A DNA stretch of 53,791 bases from Gonium pectorale (taxonomy: Eukaryota > Chlorophyta > Chlorophyceae > Chlamydomonadales > Volvocaceae). Position numbers and translations under genes: made by a program. Positions 23,046 to 36,968 of this stretch are shown here, piece after piece (the first letter of the stretch is position 1; every line of letters starts with the position of its first letter). The notes beneath the pieces were generated by a model. That model searched no databases and was not told the origin of the DNA. It saw only the letters and a program-made list of their open reading frames with translations. The stretch lies in assembly GCA_001584585.1 (NCBI GenBank), contig LSYV01000013.1, positions 2,234,790 through 2,288,580 of the forward strand, written 5' to 3'.

Positions 23046-26000
23046 GCTCCGCCCACCGCAAGAGCCCCCTTGGCGGGGCTGGCGAGGAGGCCGGCAAAAG
23101 GTGCAGCGTGCTGTTAGGCTGCTGCTGGGTGATTAAAAGACTACCTTTGCATTCGCTACATGTGAATAATTTGCACAGAACCCGTCACCGTTGCTCTCAC
23201 AGCGCTCAGCAATTGTCGTATTGCGTAGTTGCGATCTTTTTCGGAACTCCATGTGAAAAAATACATTGCCGCGCCCTTAATGCAAGTTTCCACTTTTTCG
23301 TTTGGGGCGTGGAGTACTGTCCGGTTGCTGGCCACTGCGAGCACGGCCACCCCGTGTCCGGCCCAGCTCCGCAGACGTTCCCGTCCAGCGGCGACAAAAC
23401 AGGAACCAAGGTGGGTGTCCAAGGCTTGATAGCCGCCACGTGATAGTCACGCAGAATAAAGAATCGTACGTGTGCTGGCATGGCCCAGGCTTTCAGCGTT
23501 GATCTGCTGCCTCACTCCCCAGTATCGCCCCCTTCCTACCTTTGGCCTGAGAGTGAATGCGTCAGGGGAGGGACTTGTGTACAGATGGACTCCGTGCAAA
23601 ATTCACGGACATCGATTCTTGATGTTGAAGGCTGCAAGCAAGTTCTTTGGGATCTCTGCAGTTATCCTCAGCGCCAATCAGCTACACCAGCCACACTACT
23701 TAGCAGAATATCCAACAACTGTCTCGCACCTGCGCCATACATGCATCCGGCTGATGAGTAGCACTTTCAGCGCGAACAAGTGATCAGAGCCGGCGGCGTG
23801 CGGGGGCCGATCGCTCCCTAGCTCCCGACCGTACCGCGGCACGACCGCGGGAGACCCTGGCAGACAGCGGCCCGTGCTGCGAACATCTTCCGGCGAAGGT
23901 TGACGGCTCAACGCCTCAAAGTACTGCTATGGGAGAGGGTCAGCGCACTTGCTTGATGGGTGAGCGCACGGTTCACCGGTGAGTACCAGTAGAGCGAATG
24001 CGGCCGCACCGGGGTCGCCGGGGCAACCGTGGGGGTAACCAGCTTTGCCTCGTCAGCGTTTACATGAACAGCCCCTTCACACGTCGGGGCTGTACCCACG
24101 GCCCCTCTGTACATAGGTTCAATCGGGGTTCAATCCTTCCCCCAGGCCCCCTTTGCTGGTGTACCAAGATAGAGTAACCCAGCCTCGGGAATTGGTCATT
24201 TTGTGCGCACAGCTTAGGGTAGGATTAGACGTGGACTGAGTCTCTGAGGCTGGAACGGCAGCGCCTATTACACGGCGGCCTTACATGCCAACGCAAAGTG
24301 GGGCCCAACGGGTACCGCTAGGTAATCCCCATTGTCCAGCTCGGTCACGTGCGGGGGGGGGCTTGGGTCGTTGGCAGGCGCCAGGCGCAGGCATGCCCCC
24401 CCCCCGGCACGTCGTGGCACGTGTCTTGCTCTGTACCCGCCCGCCCTATTGGAAACGTCGCGCCTTCGGGCGTGTATGACCGTAGAGGCGGGCTCCCTCT
24501 TTCTCTGCAGATTTCTCTTTTTCACGCTTCCATGGTGCACGAGTCGTGACGTACGGGACACGTGGGCGCGCCGCGGGCACACTTGTGCGTGAGCCCCCCA
24601 TCGCCACATCGCCGCATCCAGGTGGGCGCTGGCTGCACGGCACGCTGCACCGTCAGCTCGGTGGGTAAGGTGCATGTGCATGAAGGAGGCGTGCGGGACC
24701 CAACATGGCTGCTGTAACAGGGCCACAGCATGTCGAAATTCAGAACACGTACGGATGCGGGCGCTGCATTCAAGATTGTGGAGCTGGGCGGCGGTGCCGT
24801 ACCGGTACGGCAATATGGCTGGGCCAATCCGTTCGTTCACACTGGCGCAGGCGTATCGTGGCCCCTACGGACGCACTACATCTACTTGTATCACTACACC
24901 AATATGTGGAAGGATCGGTGCAGCCTGGCCTGGCCTGGTCGAGCACTTCACTGCGATGGCCTATATCGGGCTCTGTAGCTCACACTGGGCATCACACGCC
25001 GCACGCCCCTAGCAAAACGAGAGACAGAACAGCCCACGTCCGCAGTGCCCCCGCGCTCGCGTTTCCACAGCCCGTGCGATACAACCCGGCCCCAGATGCT
25101 TTACGGCACACGTCCTCCCCACCCCTTCACGCCAGTTCAGTTGCCCTAAAACTCAGGACTGCCGCATAGTTAGGGCGCGAAGCTCCCTGACCATCGGTCC
25201 GATACAGCCCCGGCCGCGCTGGCACGCATATCGCTGACACCAGCGCTTCCGCTCGTCGTCGCATTCGCCGGTCCAGCATGACACGTCACCAAAGCGCCGC
25301 ACAACCTGTACGGCTGTACGGTGCTACGACATTCTGCTGCGCTCATCGATGCACACGCGCAGGCGGGCAAGAAGGTCGCTCCTAACACGTGCGAAATCCC
25401 GTGGTAAAGTGAGCAACTCACGTCGGGCGTGCCGTCAGATTGACTTTCCGGTGGCGCTAATTGAGTGCATACATCGAGTCACTGCTCAATGGTTGTGGGT
25501 GGTCGCGAGCAAGCCTGTACCGCTGTACGGCAATACGGCAGGCAGTTTAACCGCTCGTGCGCTCTGAGCAGCCCACTAACGGTTACGCAACACGCAATCA
25601 TGTTCCACGCAGAAGTCGCGGCTTTAGGCAGCGTGCCACCGCAGCCTCCGGCGTGCACACGCACTCCCAGCCTCTCCAGCAGCCTTGTATCACTAATCAC
25701 TGCCCCGCCGCGTGACCGTCCATCGCAGCGTCCCAATATCCCCTCGCCCAATGGCACATGGCTACAGATCTATGCACAATCACGTGCATGAATTATATAT
25801 GATCACTATATGCAGTTCTGAAGCCGAGCACATTCGTTCAGTAACCGAATCACGCTCAGCAGTGACGCAAAAAGCAAGCCATGTGTGAGCAATCATGGCA
25901 TATCCGCACCCGCTGCAAGCCTGCAGTCCGGCTCGCCGCCCTGCGCCGGGGCCGGCTCCGCCCTCCCACCCCAACCCCCAACCCTTCCCGCGGGGCATCG

Positions 26001-26508
26001 CCGCATCACCGCGGGGCGACACACGCCCCGCGCCCGGCAGCACGCCCTGACACGCCATGTCGCACGGGGGAGGGGGTTGTGTGACCCACGGGTCCCACCC
26101 GCCCGAGCGCCAGACAAGCGCACGGCAGCGGAGGAGGGCCGCCCACCCGGCCGCCCACCTGCCGCTGCCGCGTGCCCCGCACCCCCCGGGGCCCCCTCCC
26201 TGCGCTGCGCGCGTGAGGCCAGGGGCCAGGGGCCAGGGCACATCCGCCGCAAGCAGCAAGTCCGCCGCACGCCGACTCCCTGCCCCTGCCCGCCCCTGCC
26301 GTGTGTCAAAACGGCGAGGAAGGCCCATTAGGCTGCCGTAGGAGCGCCCGGAGACGGGCGCGCCGCCACCCTGCACTGCCGCCGCACCGTCGGCACGCGC
26401 CGGCCGCCGCGCACCGTGCCTGCTCGTTCCGCTGCTGCGCCTGCTGCTGCTTCTCGGCGCGCCTCCTACCATGCCGTCTCCTCCTCCTTTGCCTGGCTGC
26501 GCGGGCGC
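23046..26508. other. intergenic, no supported gene
   Basis: Upstream region of the kinase gene and downstream region of the first sulfatase gene. It is less GC-rich than the genes. Short ORFs show no family motifs. It holds dispersed repeat copy B and several short GTACGGC-type palindromic motifs (near 24797, 25308 and 25515). Confidence 0.5.
24415..24520 (+). repeat. dispersed repeat, copy B
   Basis: It carries CTGTACCCGCCCGCCC, the core GGAAACGTCGCGCCTTCGG, then GTGTATGACCGTAGAGGCGGG and a CTCTGCAGATTTCTC tail. It is the best match to copy A, which has the same order on the other strand. Confidence 0.8.
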
Positions 26509-29500
26509 CTATCCAGTCCACTCGTTGATCGAGGTCAGTACGGTGCCGTTGGCGAGGACCCACCTAGGGGGTCGGGGAGTGGAGGAGGTGAGGTTGGGCA
26601 ATGGGTTGAAGCGGGGAGAGGCAAGGGGGGGCGGGGCGGGGGGCGGTAGACGGGTCGCCGTTACGCCTACGCGACTCCAGTCGACCAGCGGGCATGCAGG
26701 CGTCCGCTTCCACGTGTGCAGCACTCGCCTGCGCAACAGAACGCAACTACGCAATACTCGCTTGATGTTGTGTTGTGTTATGATAACCCGTCGCCCCGTG
26801 CGCATCCCCCTTTTTTTGGGTATGGTAACGAACTGGAGATGCCCCGCACCTCACCGGAATACGCCACCCGCATGCTCAGCTTCTCTCTGCTGGTAGCCCA
26901 CGCGCCTCCTCCTCCTCTCCCCCATCGCCCAACCACCCCTATACCACCTCTCAAGTCTCAACCTGAACCTCGCAACCGCCCACCTGCTGACGCCGCCCAG
27001 GCCGGGATCGGCCACCTCGTTGTTGATGGGGTCGTAGTACTGCTGGCAGCTTTTCCACGCGTAACGCGTGTACGACACATACTTTGCGTCGTACGCCGGA
27101 TCCATGGCCGCCTCCAGGCTGTCCACTCTACCGTCGGGGTGTAGTCGGGCCCAGGGGCGGCGGCAGGTGGCGCCCTTACAGTAGCCCATCACCTGCACGG
27201 CATGGGGAGTTCGCCAAGCACCGGGGATCGGGGTGGGGTAGAGGGTTGGAAGGCATTCGGGGTGGGAAGGGTAGGCAGACAGCGGGGATGGGGTATCGAG
27301 AGTTTGAGACGCACCCCCGGACTGCTGCACCGCAGTGAGGGCGAAAGAGGAGTAGTAATCGGATGTAACCTTGTTCATGTTGTGGCAGCCTCTACTCATT
27401 GTTCTGCTTTGTGTAATTCCCGAATGTGTGATGATATATATACATGAAGCTGCGTTTCGCCGCCGCCGGAAGCAGCGTCAGCCCTGGGGCTCTCACCTGG
27501 AGCAGCGCGTCGAGGCGGTTGACCAGGCGGCCGAGGTCCCTGGCCCGTGGGTTGCTCGGCTGGATGGGCATCATGTTCCGGACCTCGGCCGGATCCGAAC
27601 TGAGGTCGAAGAGCTCCCTGTAGTTGGTGCTGGTCGGCCAGACGCACCAGATCGTGTACTTCCAGCAGGTGCTCGGCAGTGAGTCGTTGAGGGTGTACGA
27701 CGTGCAGATCCGTACGGAGCGGTAGTCCTTCTTGTCGATGCTCTTGCTCAGGGAGTTGATCCACATCTCCAGCGGCAGCCTGGGGGTCGGCGACAGCCAA
27801 GAGGGGAAGGAGGAGGACAGAGAGGCGAAGGTCCTTACTTACTGATCTCATTTACACGTAGGGGCGCCCACCCTTGAGGCGACCTATGCTTGAGGCGGGC
27901 GGCAAGACGGCGTGTTGGAGACAGCCTGGCACCACACAGTACAGGGTGGAGCAGGCGAGCGTGCAGGCCGCGTGTTGAAAAGGGAAACGCATACGACGAG
28001 CGTAAGCGCGAAAGTGATGGCGTCGGTGGCAGGCCGCGTGTGCGCAAGCGCGGTGCATCCTGTGGTGCGGTGCCCAGCAGCGGGAACAGAGGGAAGGAGA
28101 CGCGGCAGCCTCTGTGGGGGCGAATCGTATCGCGGGAGCTGCTGGGGCGTTAGCCGGGTGCTGCGTGCGAACACACCGCGACCCCCACCCTCCAAACCCC
28201 TCACGCCCCTCCCACCACCGCAGCAGCGGTCCTTGCCAATGACTTGCGCGTTCCCCCGCCCCCGCCCCCAGAAACCCACATCTGGCGCAACGTGCCGTTG
28301 GCCAGCGGGTAACCCGCGCGCGGCACCGCGCCTGGCAGGATCCGCTCCAGCGGCAGCGGCACGCCGTCCAGGCGGTCGGGGGGGCTGCCGCCCGCCAGCG
28401 CCACCAGCGTGCTCGTCACGTCCACCATGGTGGCCATGTACGGATGTACGATACCCGCCGGCACGCCCGGGCCGCGCATGTAGAAGGGCACGCGGACGTC
28501 CTCCTCGTAAGGAAGGGTCTTGCCCTGCGTGCCCGGGGGTTTTTGAAAGGAGCAAACGGTTGCCCGGGGAGAGGGGGGGACGTCATGCAGCCGGCGTGCG
28601 CTCGAGACACGTGCGAGCGTAGGCAGTTACGCAAACAAGCAAGCTACCCGGCGCCTTGCCCTGTGTGTAAACGTATATTACGTATGCGTGACGGAGTGCA
28701 CAACACATGACTAGCAAGGTAGCTAGCAATGGCATCGTATCCGGCAGCCCGTGATCCCCTATCGCGTCCGACCCACTGAAGATAAACCCTAGCAACTTAA
28801 CGCTGGGGTGCTGGGCTGGGCTGGTGAACTAGGATAAGTTGGGCTGGCCTCCAGACAGCGTGTGAAGGTGTGTGGGAGGCACGGAGGCGCGTGTGCGTAG
28901 GAATGGGTGCGGCGCCTGTGCAGATGGCGATTTTCAGGCGTCGTACCTTGTCCAACCCGTGGTTTCCCAGGTGGTATCCGTTGTCGGACACGTAAATCAC
29001 GTACGTGTTGTCCAGCACGCCCCGCGACTCGAGCTTCTTGACTGCAGGGGCCGGGGATAATGAAGTTTTGAAATGGGTCGCAGCACATGAGTTGCGACTA
29101 GGGGCGACGTGGGGAGGCGAGGAGAGGCGAGGGGAGGCGTGCGGAGACTTTGTGCGACCTGGGGAGACGTGATGCAGGCATGAGTCATGCGCTCACGACG
29201 GTGTGTTGTGAACGAGCTTAGGGCCACTCTCCCCTGCCCGGCACGCACCCAGCGTCTCAATCATGTCGTCCACCGACAGCATCGACTCCAGGCGGCGCTG
29301 ATAGTGACGGTCGATGCCCTTGGGGTTGGTGTCGCCGTCGGAGCCGATGTTCAGGATGTTGGGCAGCGGCACGCCGAAGTTCTCCAGCTGCGAGGGGGGC
29401 GGGGAGTCGCACCGGGGGCCGTGGCCGGGGTCAGTGAGCCGGAAGGCGTTCTCCGGGATGGGGTGGGCGGGGGCCAGAGTGCGCGCGTATTCATTGGGGG

Positions 29501-32500
29501 CGGGGGCGGGGAGCTCTCTGGGCTGGCCTCGGCGAGGGCTTGCAGGATGGGGCCGATGTCCCCGTGGCCGGGCAGGTGTGCGCCCTACTGTCAGGCTGTG
29601 GGGCAGGCGCGGTACTTGGTCAGGGTTACGGTCGAGATGGCGACGCGTGTGCACGTGCTTTGCACCGCTGCGCTGCATGGTGCGAGGCCAGCCATTGCGC
29701 GCCTGAGCCCCAGAAACCCCCACGCCGGACCCCCACCCCCACCTCCCCACACAACTCCACCAAAACCGCCGCACGATGTCCACCGTATGATTACCATTCC
29801 GCGTCATGCGTTCCCACCCCCCGTCCCTTCGTCTTAACTACCCGCTCCCTCCCCACACACGCACCCACCCGCGGCGCGCTGACGCCCTCGAAGGCGCCGA
29901 AGTACTTGGGCGCCGGCACGGGGGGCACGCACGTGCCTCCCTCGTCGCTGCCCTTGGGGCAGGCAGTGTGGCAGGCTGCGGGGTTGATTTGTAGGTAGAA
30001 GGGGGCGCCCGAATCCACCGCCTGGCTGCGGGTCGAGGGGAGTTGAAGGGAAAGAGGAATGAACAACGACGAGCTGGACGCTAGAAGCGCATGTCCTGGG
30101 TCGAGGGGAGGCGAGGGGTTTTAGTCGGGGTTGGGAGGTGGTGGGTTGGAGAGGGCATTCTCAGTAGAGAAGCCCTGGGGCGCATTCCTCTCCCGGCCTT
30201 CGAAACAACAGGCTGAGCGCTGAGGGGTGGGGAGGGGGGAGGGGGAGGCGGGGACACAGGCGAGTACGAGCGCGTGTGTGCGCGTGCCGTGGAGGCTGGT
30301 GGCGGGCGCCTTGCTATCCCCTCCTCTCCTGTCTGTGGGATGGGGGAGGGGGGTGCAGCGAGCGGCGCTCTGTTATCAGGGTTGCGCAGGGGTGGACAGT
30401 GGGGCAGCGGGGCCGGGCATTGGATGCACAGTGCCCCGTACCTTTCCTTTACCCTTTGCTCCATCGTGAGCCTCTGTGCCTCTGTGGCCTAAAAGGGGGC
30501 GCCTTGAGCACTTCCGTTGGAGCCCCATTACCTCCCATGCCCTGTCCCCACAACCCCGAGATCCCTAACCCCCAACCGCATACCGGAATCAACGACTGCA
30601 TACCCCAACAGCAACCGCCAACCCTAACCGCTAACAGCCGCGTGCGACCACTTAACACTTACTCAATGTAGTTTACGGAGCGCTCCGTGATGGTATCCGT
30701 CTGGTAGGCGTTGCGGAAGGTGTCCAGCTTGGCACACTGTACGGCATTGTGGCGGTACGGCACGTGCGTCGGTCAGCGAGGAGTGCAGCCGTGTGAAGCG
30801 CCCGGCGCCGCGGCCGATCGATCCCTGGCGCCGGCGAGGTCGGGACCATGGGAGAGGAAGCGGCAAAGCACAGCGTCAGTGGCATATGCGCCTACGCACT
30901 CCGTACCTGCGGCATGAAGTCGTAGTTGACGTAGTCGTACACGGACTTGTCCGTGAGCGGGTCGAACATGTCCCAGCCCTTGGGGCAGTTCCGAGTGTCA
31001 CCGGGCGCCTGCGGGTGAGCCGTGGGAGGTGTTGGGCGGAGGTGGCGGAGGGCAGGGCTGAGACGCTGGGTTGCGCTCGCAGCGCCCATCAAGCGCACCG
31101 CACCCACAGTCGTACAGCGCGTAACGGGCGCGCGGGTGCCGCCCGCAGACGCCCGGCCGCTGACTCAGGCCCGTACATGCTGCGGCGGCCCGGGGGCCAG
31201 CTCCCGTCTCGCGGCCACCTGTGACAGTGCCGTACATGCTGTACGGCCGTCCGGGTCCCCCGCTCCCGCTCGCCACGTCCAAGTTGCATGGTGCATGCCC
31301 AGCGCGTGCATGGACCTCCCGCTCCCGCTCCTGCGCCTGCTGTTACCGGCGGTAGCGGCGCCTCCGCCTTCACCCCGGCTGCCCTTCGTGGCCGCCCGCA
31401 CCACGCACCGCGCCCTGCTCCTGCGCTGCCCTCCACACAGCCGTGCGATCGCTACCAGGGTCCAGCTTCCGTGCCCACGCCTGCTGGAGGCAGTAGCGGC
31501 TGCGCCACCGCCACCACCACCACCACCACCACCACTACCACTACCACCACCACCGCCGCCACAACTGCCGGCGCCCCCGCCGTCCCGCCACGGTTGTGGC
31601 TGGCAGTCGAATGTCAGCAACCCGGGATGTTCGGCATCGCGGCACCCGCATGAACCCGTGTGCTGGCGGGCCTTGCCGGTCCCTCCAGGATCGGGAGCAT
31701 GGGTGAGGCCAGCACGCGTGAGGCCAGAAGGGCGCTTGGCACTCCGTTGCGCTTCCTTGCACCCCAACTCCGTGTGGGTACCCTCCCAAACCCGCCCCGT
31801 ACACGCATCGGGCCCGGCGGGTTGAGAGCTCCGTCCCGCTCCCGCCTGAGCACCTCCATGTCGGGGCCCGCTCAGGCCTGCTTCCCACGGGGCGCTGGGC
31901 TGTGTGCGCTCCCGGCGGCTTGGCCTCCCACCGGACCACGGATCCCGGGGTCCCACCGACACAGACCTCACCACGTCAAACAGGTTGATGAACTTGCCGG
32001 TGAAGTAGGTCCTGTAGCCCAGCGGCCGGAGCCAGGTGGGCAGCCAGTCGTTGTCCAGGCCCAGGCTCTGGAACTTGCCCCAGCCGCCTGTGGGGTTCGA
32101 CGTTGTGAGAGGCATGTAGGCGGGTGAAGGACAAGCAGAGAAGCGGGATGACCCAACTCCCCACACGTGTGGCTCTTAAGCGCGCTTAGGAGGCGGGTGA
32201 CGGGGAACGGTGTATAACGAGGGCTGGGTGGTGGGTGGCGGCTGCGGCCGGGGGGCCCGGGAGGCGCCCCAATGCACCCGCCCCTGCATCACGAGCCTAC
32301 CTTACGACCAGCTCAAACCCGATGTACGTCTACCCCGGCCCCACTGACACCCCCTGCTACCCAACATCGTACCCCTTCCGCTGGGTCCAGGCCCCATCCG
32401 AAGGTGCCGGCGCCGCAACGAACCCACCATGCCCAACACACTTCTCCCCGCCCCCACCACCCTACCGATACCCATGTCGCCACGTCTTTGCGCTGCGTCA

Positions 32501-33133
32501 GCTTTCCGCCAGGCCTTGCCCCGCCCCCCGCAGGCCCCTCGTATCCCTGCCCCTAGACGTACAGCTGCAACCGCATTGCCCACATGCCCTCGGGACCAAA
32601 GCGCCGTCGCCGCTCCTCCCTTCCCTACCCCGACCTCCGGGGAGGTGCGCACCTTGCGGCGCCTGATTGCTAGTGACGTTGTGGTTGTGCGTGTAGCGAC
32701 CAGTCAGCAGACTGACCCGAGATGGGCAGCACAACGAGCTGGTAACAATAAAGTTGTTCAGATGCAAGCCCGCATCCCCAATGTACTGATGGAGTTTTGG
32801 CATGAATTGCCGGCTGGTGCTGTTCAGCAGGTAGTCCTGGTCATCGACCATGATGACTACGAAGTTGGGCTTCCGCAGGGGCGGAGCCGGCGGGAAGCGC
32901 GTGGGCGGACGGGGAGAAGGGGGCTTTGGAGAAGGCGGTTGGAGGGGCGGGAAGGGGGATGGAGGGGGAGGGGGGCTGGGGTCCTTCACGGCCGAGCCGT
33001 CCGGTGGCGGGGGCGGCCTGGCACGTGGGGGCGGGGGCGGTCGCTTCTTCCTTTGCGCCGCGACGCTGTCGCAAAGCAGCAGCGCCGCTACAAGCACCCC
33101 TAGCAGCGCCGCGCGGCGTGCCGAGCAGCTCAT
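26509..33133 (-). CDS. secreted sulfatase (arylsulfatase family S1), Pro-rich N-terminal linker
   Basis: Hydrolyses sulfate esters, probably in the periplasm or cell wall; 651 residues. Exons: 33133-32653, 32087-31972, 31008-30907, 30736-30663, 30025-29869, 29387-29249, 29041-28947, 28524-28280, 27779-27497, 27192-26984, 26563-26509, all phase-consistent. A signal peptide (MSCSARRAALLGVLVAALLL...) is followed by a basic, Ser/Pro-rich stretch to about residue 87, of the kind hydroxylated and glycosylated in algal walls. Active-site set: DDQD (97-100), formylglycine motif CCPSR with Cys136, TGR and YTHNHN, Lys192 in TGKF, His277, SDNG (376-377) and Lys390. It resembles glucosamine-6-sulfatase/algal arylsulfatase enzymes. 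The C terminus has RICTSYTLNDSLPSTCWKY and a Cys-containing tail. In Chlamydomonas such enzymes are induced by sulfur starvation; nothing here shows that directly. Confidence 0.93.
28547..28562 (+). repeat. short intronic repeat AGCAAACGGTTG, truncated copy
   Basis: It lies about 23 nt upstream of the 3' splice site of sulfatase exon 8 (acceptor at 28525). On the transcribed strand it reads as a pyrimidine-rich CCGTTTGCTCCTTTCAA stretch next to the acceptor. Confidence 0.55.
30041..30080 (+). repeat. intronic repeat module R, copy 1 (beside an acceptor)
   Basis: It reads AGTTGAAGGGAAAGAGGAAT followed by GAACAACGACGAGCTGGACG. On the minus (transcribed) strand it ends about 15 nt before the acceptor of sulfatase exon 5 (30025) and forms its pyrimidine tract. 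Copies occur at 40611-40660 and 52093-52136, with a partial inverted copy at 41792-41810. Confidence 0.8.
31505..31560. repeat. (CAC)n microsatellite
   Basis: About 18 near-perfect CAC/ACC triplets in intron 2 of the first sulfatase gene. Confidence 0.9.
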
Positions 33134-36100
33134 TTGCGGCAACAATTGCGCGCAGCGACGCGCTGCTACAGAGGTGCCCTCGCCAGCTCTGAAAAGCGCG
33201 CAAGCCCGATTGGTGTATACAGTATTCTGATGGGTGTAAACACTCAGAAGGCCTGACACCCACAAAGTTCGGTGTGGGTTATGGGCTGTGCCGCCGGCGC
33301 GCCGGTTGATCGCGACGCTGAGTATTCAGGGAAGTAAGCGCAGGAATGGGGCTCCATGGGCTGCCATGAGCTGCGTTGGGTTCGGCGCAACAGAACTCCT
33401 CATCGTACACGCCCGCCAAGCGGACCGACCGTGTCGCACCCAGACGCGTGAGTGAGTCTACAACACTATTCAACAAATAATCCGTACAGGCATGAACGAC
33501 CGGCTGCGTGGTCTCTTGCCTGGCGGACGCAGCTTCAGTATAGGTGCTCCGCCTTTGCCAGCTACGGCACAGGTTGCAATCAGAACATCATAACCGGAAC
33601 AAGAGCTGCATCATTTTGTGGTTGATTACCGGCCTGCACTTTGGATTATTCATATACTAGGATAGGTCGCCCTGCCTTGTCACGCGTCCCAACATGTTGA
33701 AAGACACATGATTTGTAAGCAAATGCTGATGGCTGAGGTGCAAGCTGCGGGTACGGACCGACCCGCTGGGCCACTTGGTGCACGGATGGGCTCGCCTCCG
33801 TCGCCCGCAATGCACTGGCAACGTCGCGCCTTCGGGTGTGCATGACCGTAGAGGTGGCCTTACCTGTATCTGTTTTGTCCTTTTTTGCATGATGGCTGTC
33901 AGATGCAAAGGGGTTGCGCCCGGTATACAGCTTGCGGCAGCCTCCCCCTTCCCCTTCAAGGGCGCAATGTGGGGCGTGTGCGGGATGCTACTCGGTCGCT
34001 GGGAGGGCGCCAGGCCACATGGGCATGGGCAGTGTGCTTTTGGTGTTGTCGTGTCGCTTTCCCAGTACGAAACGTCGTGCAGTACCGGCAGAGCGGGCAA
34101 CAAAACCAGTTCACCACAGCCATCACAGCCACCGCTGCTCTATCGTCACTGGTTCACTTCCATCGATCATGGAAAGAGCACAGAGGGAGTTCGCTCCTAC
34201 GGTCGTATGGTACGCACCTGGATAAGAGGCGTTTCCATAAGGGCGGGCGGGCTGGCGCAAGGCGAGGCAAGAGTGCAATGCGCGCTAACCCCCCCTGCAC
34301 GCCAAGGGTGGCCGCAGCTCCCGTGGCTGGGGCGCCATCTGCAACCAGCCGGCAGCGAAGACAGCCCACCGTCCGTACATTCTTGTACTCTATTGATACG
34401 GGCATAGTGCCACTGGCCTTGCGTTGTCCTATCGGCCCAAGCCACATGCAATGGGGCGCATGCGTACACCAAGGGCATACCGTACCACGAACCGCTGCCG
34501 CGGACACGCAAGACATGGCTGGACACATTCCTGCTTCCCGGCCGTCGATCTCACTTATCTAGCATACAGCTGATGCCGCGGGTTGCCGGCACCGTTGTTG
34601 CACACAGACCCCAAGGAACGCAAAAGGTACCAACCTCGCACGGCTGGCTGGTAGCAGCCAGGTCGATACTCGGGCCGGCCGTCACAGCCATTACAGGGGG
34701 GTCTCCGGGGTCACTGTCCGCACCTTCTTGTACTCTATGGACCCGGTCGTCAGTACCGTTACCCACACTCAGTGCCAACGTACTATAGCGGCTGGGCGCT
34801 GAGGATATTCATGAGGACAAACCGTGCGGACTCCCAGTGCCCCTATAACCTTTGCCCCATCCGGAGCACACATAGGACACAGCAATCAAGGTCCGTTGCC
34901 CAGCGGCAGCGGAATGCATGTCTTCCGTACTGTACGGCGGATCATGATATCTTGCGGAACTTCGCTCAGTCGCTTGGCAACAGCCACCGCAAACAAGTAA
35001 CTTCGTGACTCTCATCTGTACGACACGGGCCGTACGGCACCAGCGCTCCACCATGTAACGGTGTACGGCATAGGTAAGCGGGGGCTTGGGGCACTCGCAG
35101 CACGCCACACTCATTGCGCTCGCACTCCGCCGGCCTGCCCCATTTGGCGGTGCAGATTCATTCGGTACAGCGCCCGCCCAAAGCATCCTGCACACCCGCC
35201 ACCTCTCAGCGAGCCTGCCCGACCATATTCGAGCGCCGTACATGATACCATGCCGTACATAAAACGTGCATCCAGGCGAGCTCTTGCTTTCCCTCAAGAC
35301 GTTCATCAGACCAATGTTCAACCACTGTCACGGCTACGGATCGCTCAAACGTCGAGTCGCATCGCACACACTCACAGGGGCTGCACGCAACAGCCCGCCG
35401 GCACCGCTTGCGGCACAGGCGGGGGTCCCATGCCCTTACCGAATTGGGTTCGTTTGAGACAAGAGTTCCAGGCGGCTCCGGCACACCATTTCTAACGCCG
35501 CCCTGCTGCATAGCCATAGCTGCTGCTCCGAGGTCTCGCCGGCGAGCAAGCGACCGCGCGCACGCGTCGCGCCGATCTTGCTAGTCCGTACGGCACTATG
35601 CTCGTACCATGCCCGTACAGCACCAGGATGCCACGCGGTCCATGTATGTCACGGGCGCTCCAGCTGCGCATACCGGTTGCAAATACCCGTACACACTCGC
35701 ATCGCCTGTGCGCACCCGCACCCGCTACCGCTACGCGCTGGGCCGCGCCCGCCACGCGCTGCCCCTTCCGCGCGACGCACTTGTCACGCTGGCGAGCCGC
35801 ACTCCAAAGCGCCAAACGTAAAGCGGCTCTCGCCTTCCTCGGTCAGCCGTACGCGTGTTGCGCAGGCGACGCGGATGCCGTCCCCTGGGCAGTCAGTCCA
35901 ACACAGATGAACACAGCGTGCCTAAGTTGAGGCATGGGTTTGCAACGGGTATAAGCACGGAGGGGGCGGGGAGGGCCATAGCGGATAATACCACGCTATG
36001 AGATGTTGATGCCATGATACGAATGTTATGCGAGCAAGGCGACGCCAAGCCACCACCGTGCGCTCTGTGACCTGTAACCTGTACCTGTGTCTGTTGATAT

Positions 36101-36968
36101 ATGTATGGTACGGCGGGCAACGAAAGGGCAACTACCAACTATCAACGGGTGCAAAACAGAAGGGAACACGGGCACCGCTGGCAAAGCGGCTGTCAGCGCC
36201 CGACATAGAAACACACCCTCGTCCGCGCTTGTCGGCGTCCGGCGCCGACGCCCCTAGAATCTCACATTACGTCTGGGGGGTGCTTCCCCCCGGCGCACTT
36301 AGGCGCTGTCATCATTCGTTGGTGCGCATTTGGCGGCCTGCGAGGGCTGCGGAGCGCCGCCTCACGCGCCCCGCCCCGCCGACGGGACTGGGACAGGGCT
36401 GCGGACCTGACGGCCAGCAGCCCCGTCACGCCGTCACGGGCGTCTGCCGCAAGAGCCCATCATGGAAACATACCACGAGCGGCAAAGCCACGAAAGAAAA
36501 AAGAAGAAAGCCACAGGATAACCGCATAAAGTAATCAAGCTCTTCATGCTGCCATGACGCCCTCAGAATACCATTATTCCATTCAGCGCGGAACAGCTAC
36601 GGCCGGCCTCGGATCAAGTCCCCACTTCCCATGCTCGGCCACCCCTACGAGGTCAAGAAGGTGCTGCACTTCAAAGCAGTCCCGGGGCGCGTCGCCTCGC
36701 TCTATTCCCTGCCCGCCAGCGCGGCCGGCCCAGGGCTGTCCAAGCAGCAGCCAGGAATGCTGGGTAGCCCTCTGTCCTTCGCTCGACCTTCGCGTGTGGG
36801 GTGCTTAGCCTGCCCAAGCCTGCCCAGGCGCCGGGCTTGAGGATCTGGGCTTCGAGAGACGGGCTCCGGGAGGGCTATGCTATGCCACGGGGATTTGTAA
36901 TATGTACCTGTATCTGTATCTGCACCGCGAGACGGGGCTCCGCCACCCTGGTTCGGGCCCTCAGGGCC
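33134..36968. other. intergenic between the two sulfatase genes
   Basis: It contains the upstream region of the first sulfatase and the downstream region of the second. It holds dispersed repeat copy C, several GTACGGC-type motifs (34930-35620), TGTAA-containing CTGTAACCTGTACC sequence near 36066, and a coding-like fragment at 36590-36760. No complete gene is supported. Confidence 0.5.
33790..33885 (+). repeat. dispersed repeat, copy C
   Basis: It contains CTGGCAACGTCGCGCCTTCGG, one change from the core of copies A and B (GGAAACGTCG), followed by GTGTGCATGACCGTAGAGGTGG and CCTGTATCTGTTTT. Confidence 0.75.

Noticed and set aside
24108..24145. tRNA T-arm-like GGTTCAATC sequence
   Set aside because: No matching acceptor, D or anticodon arms could be found around it.
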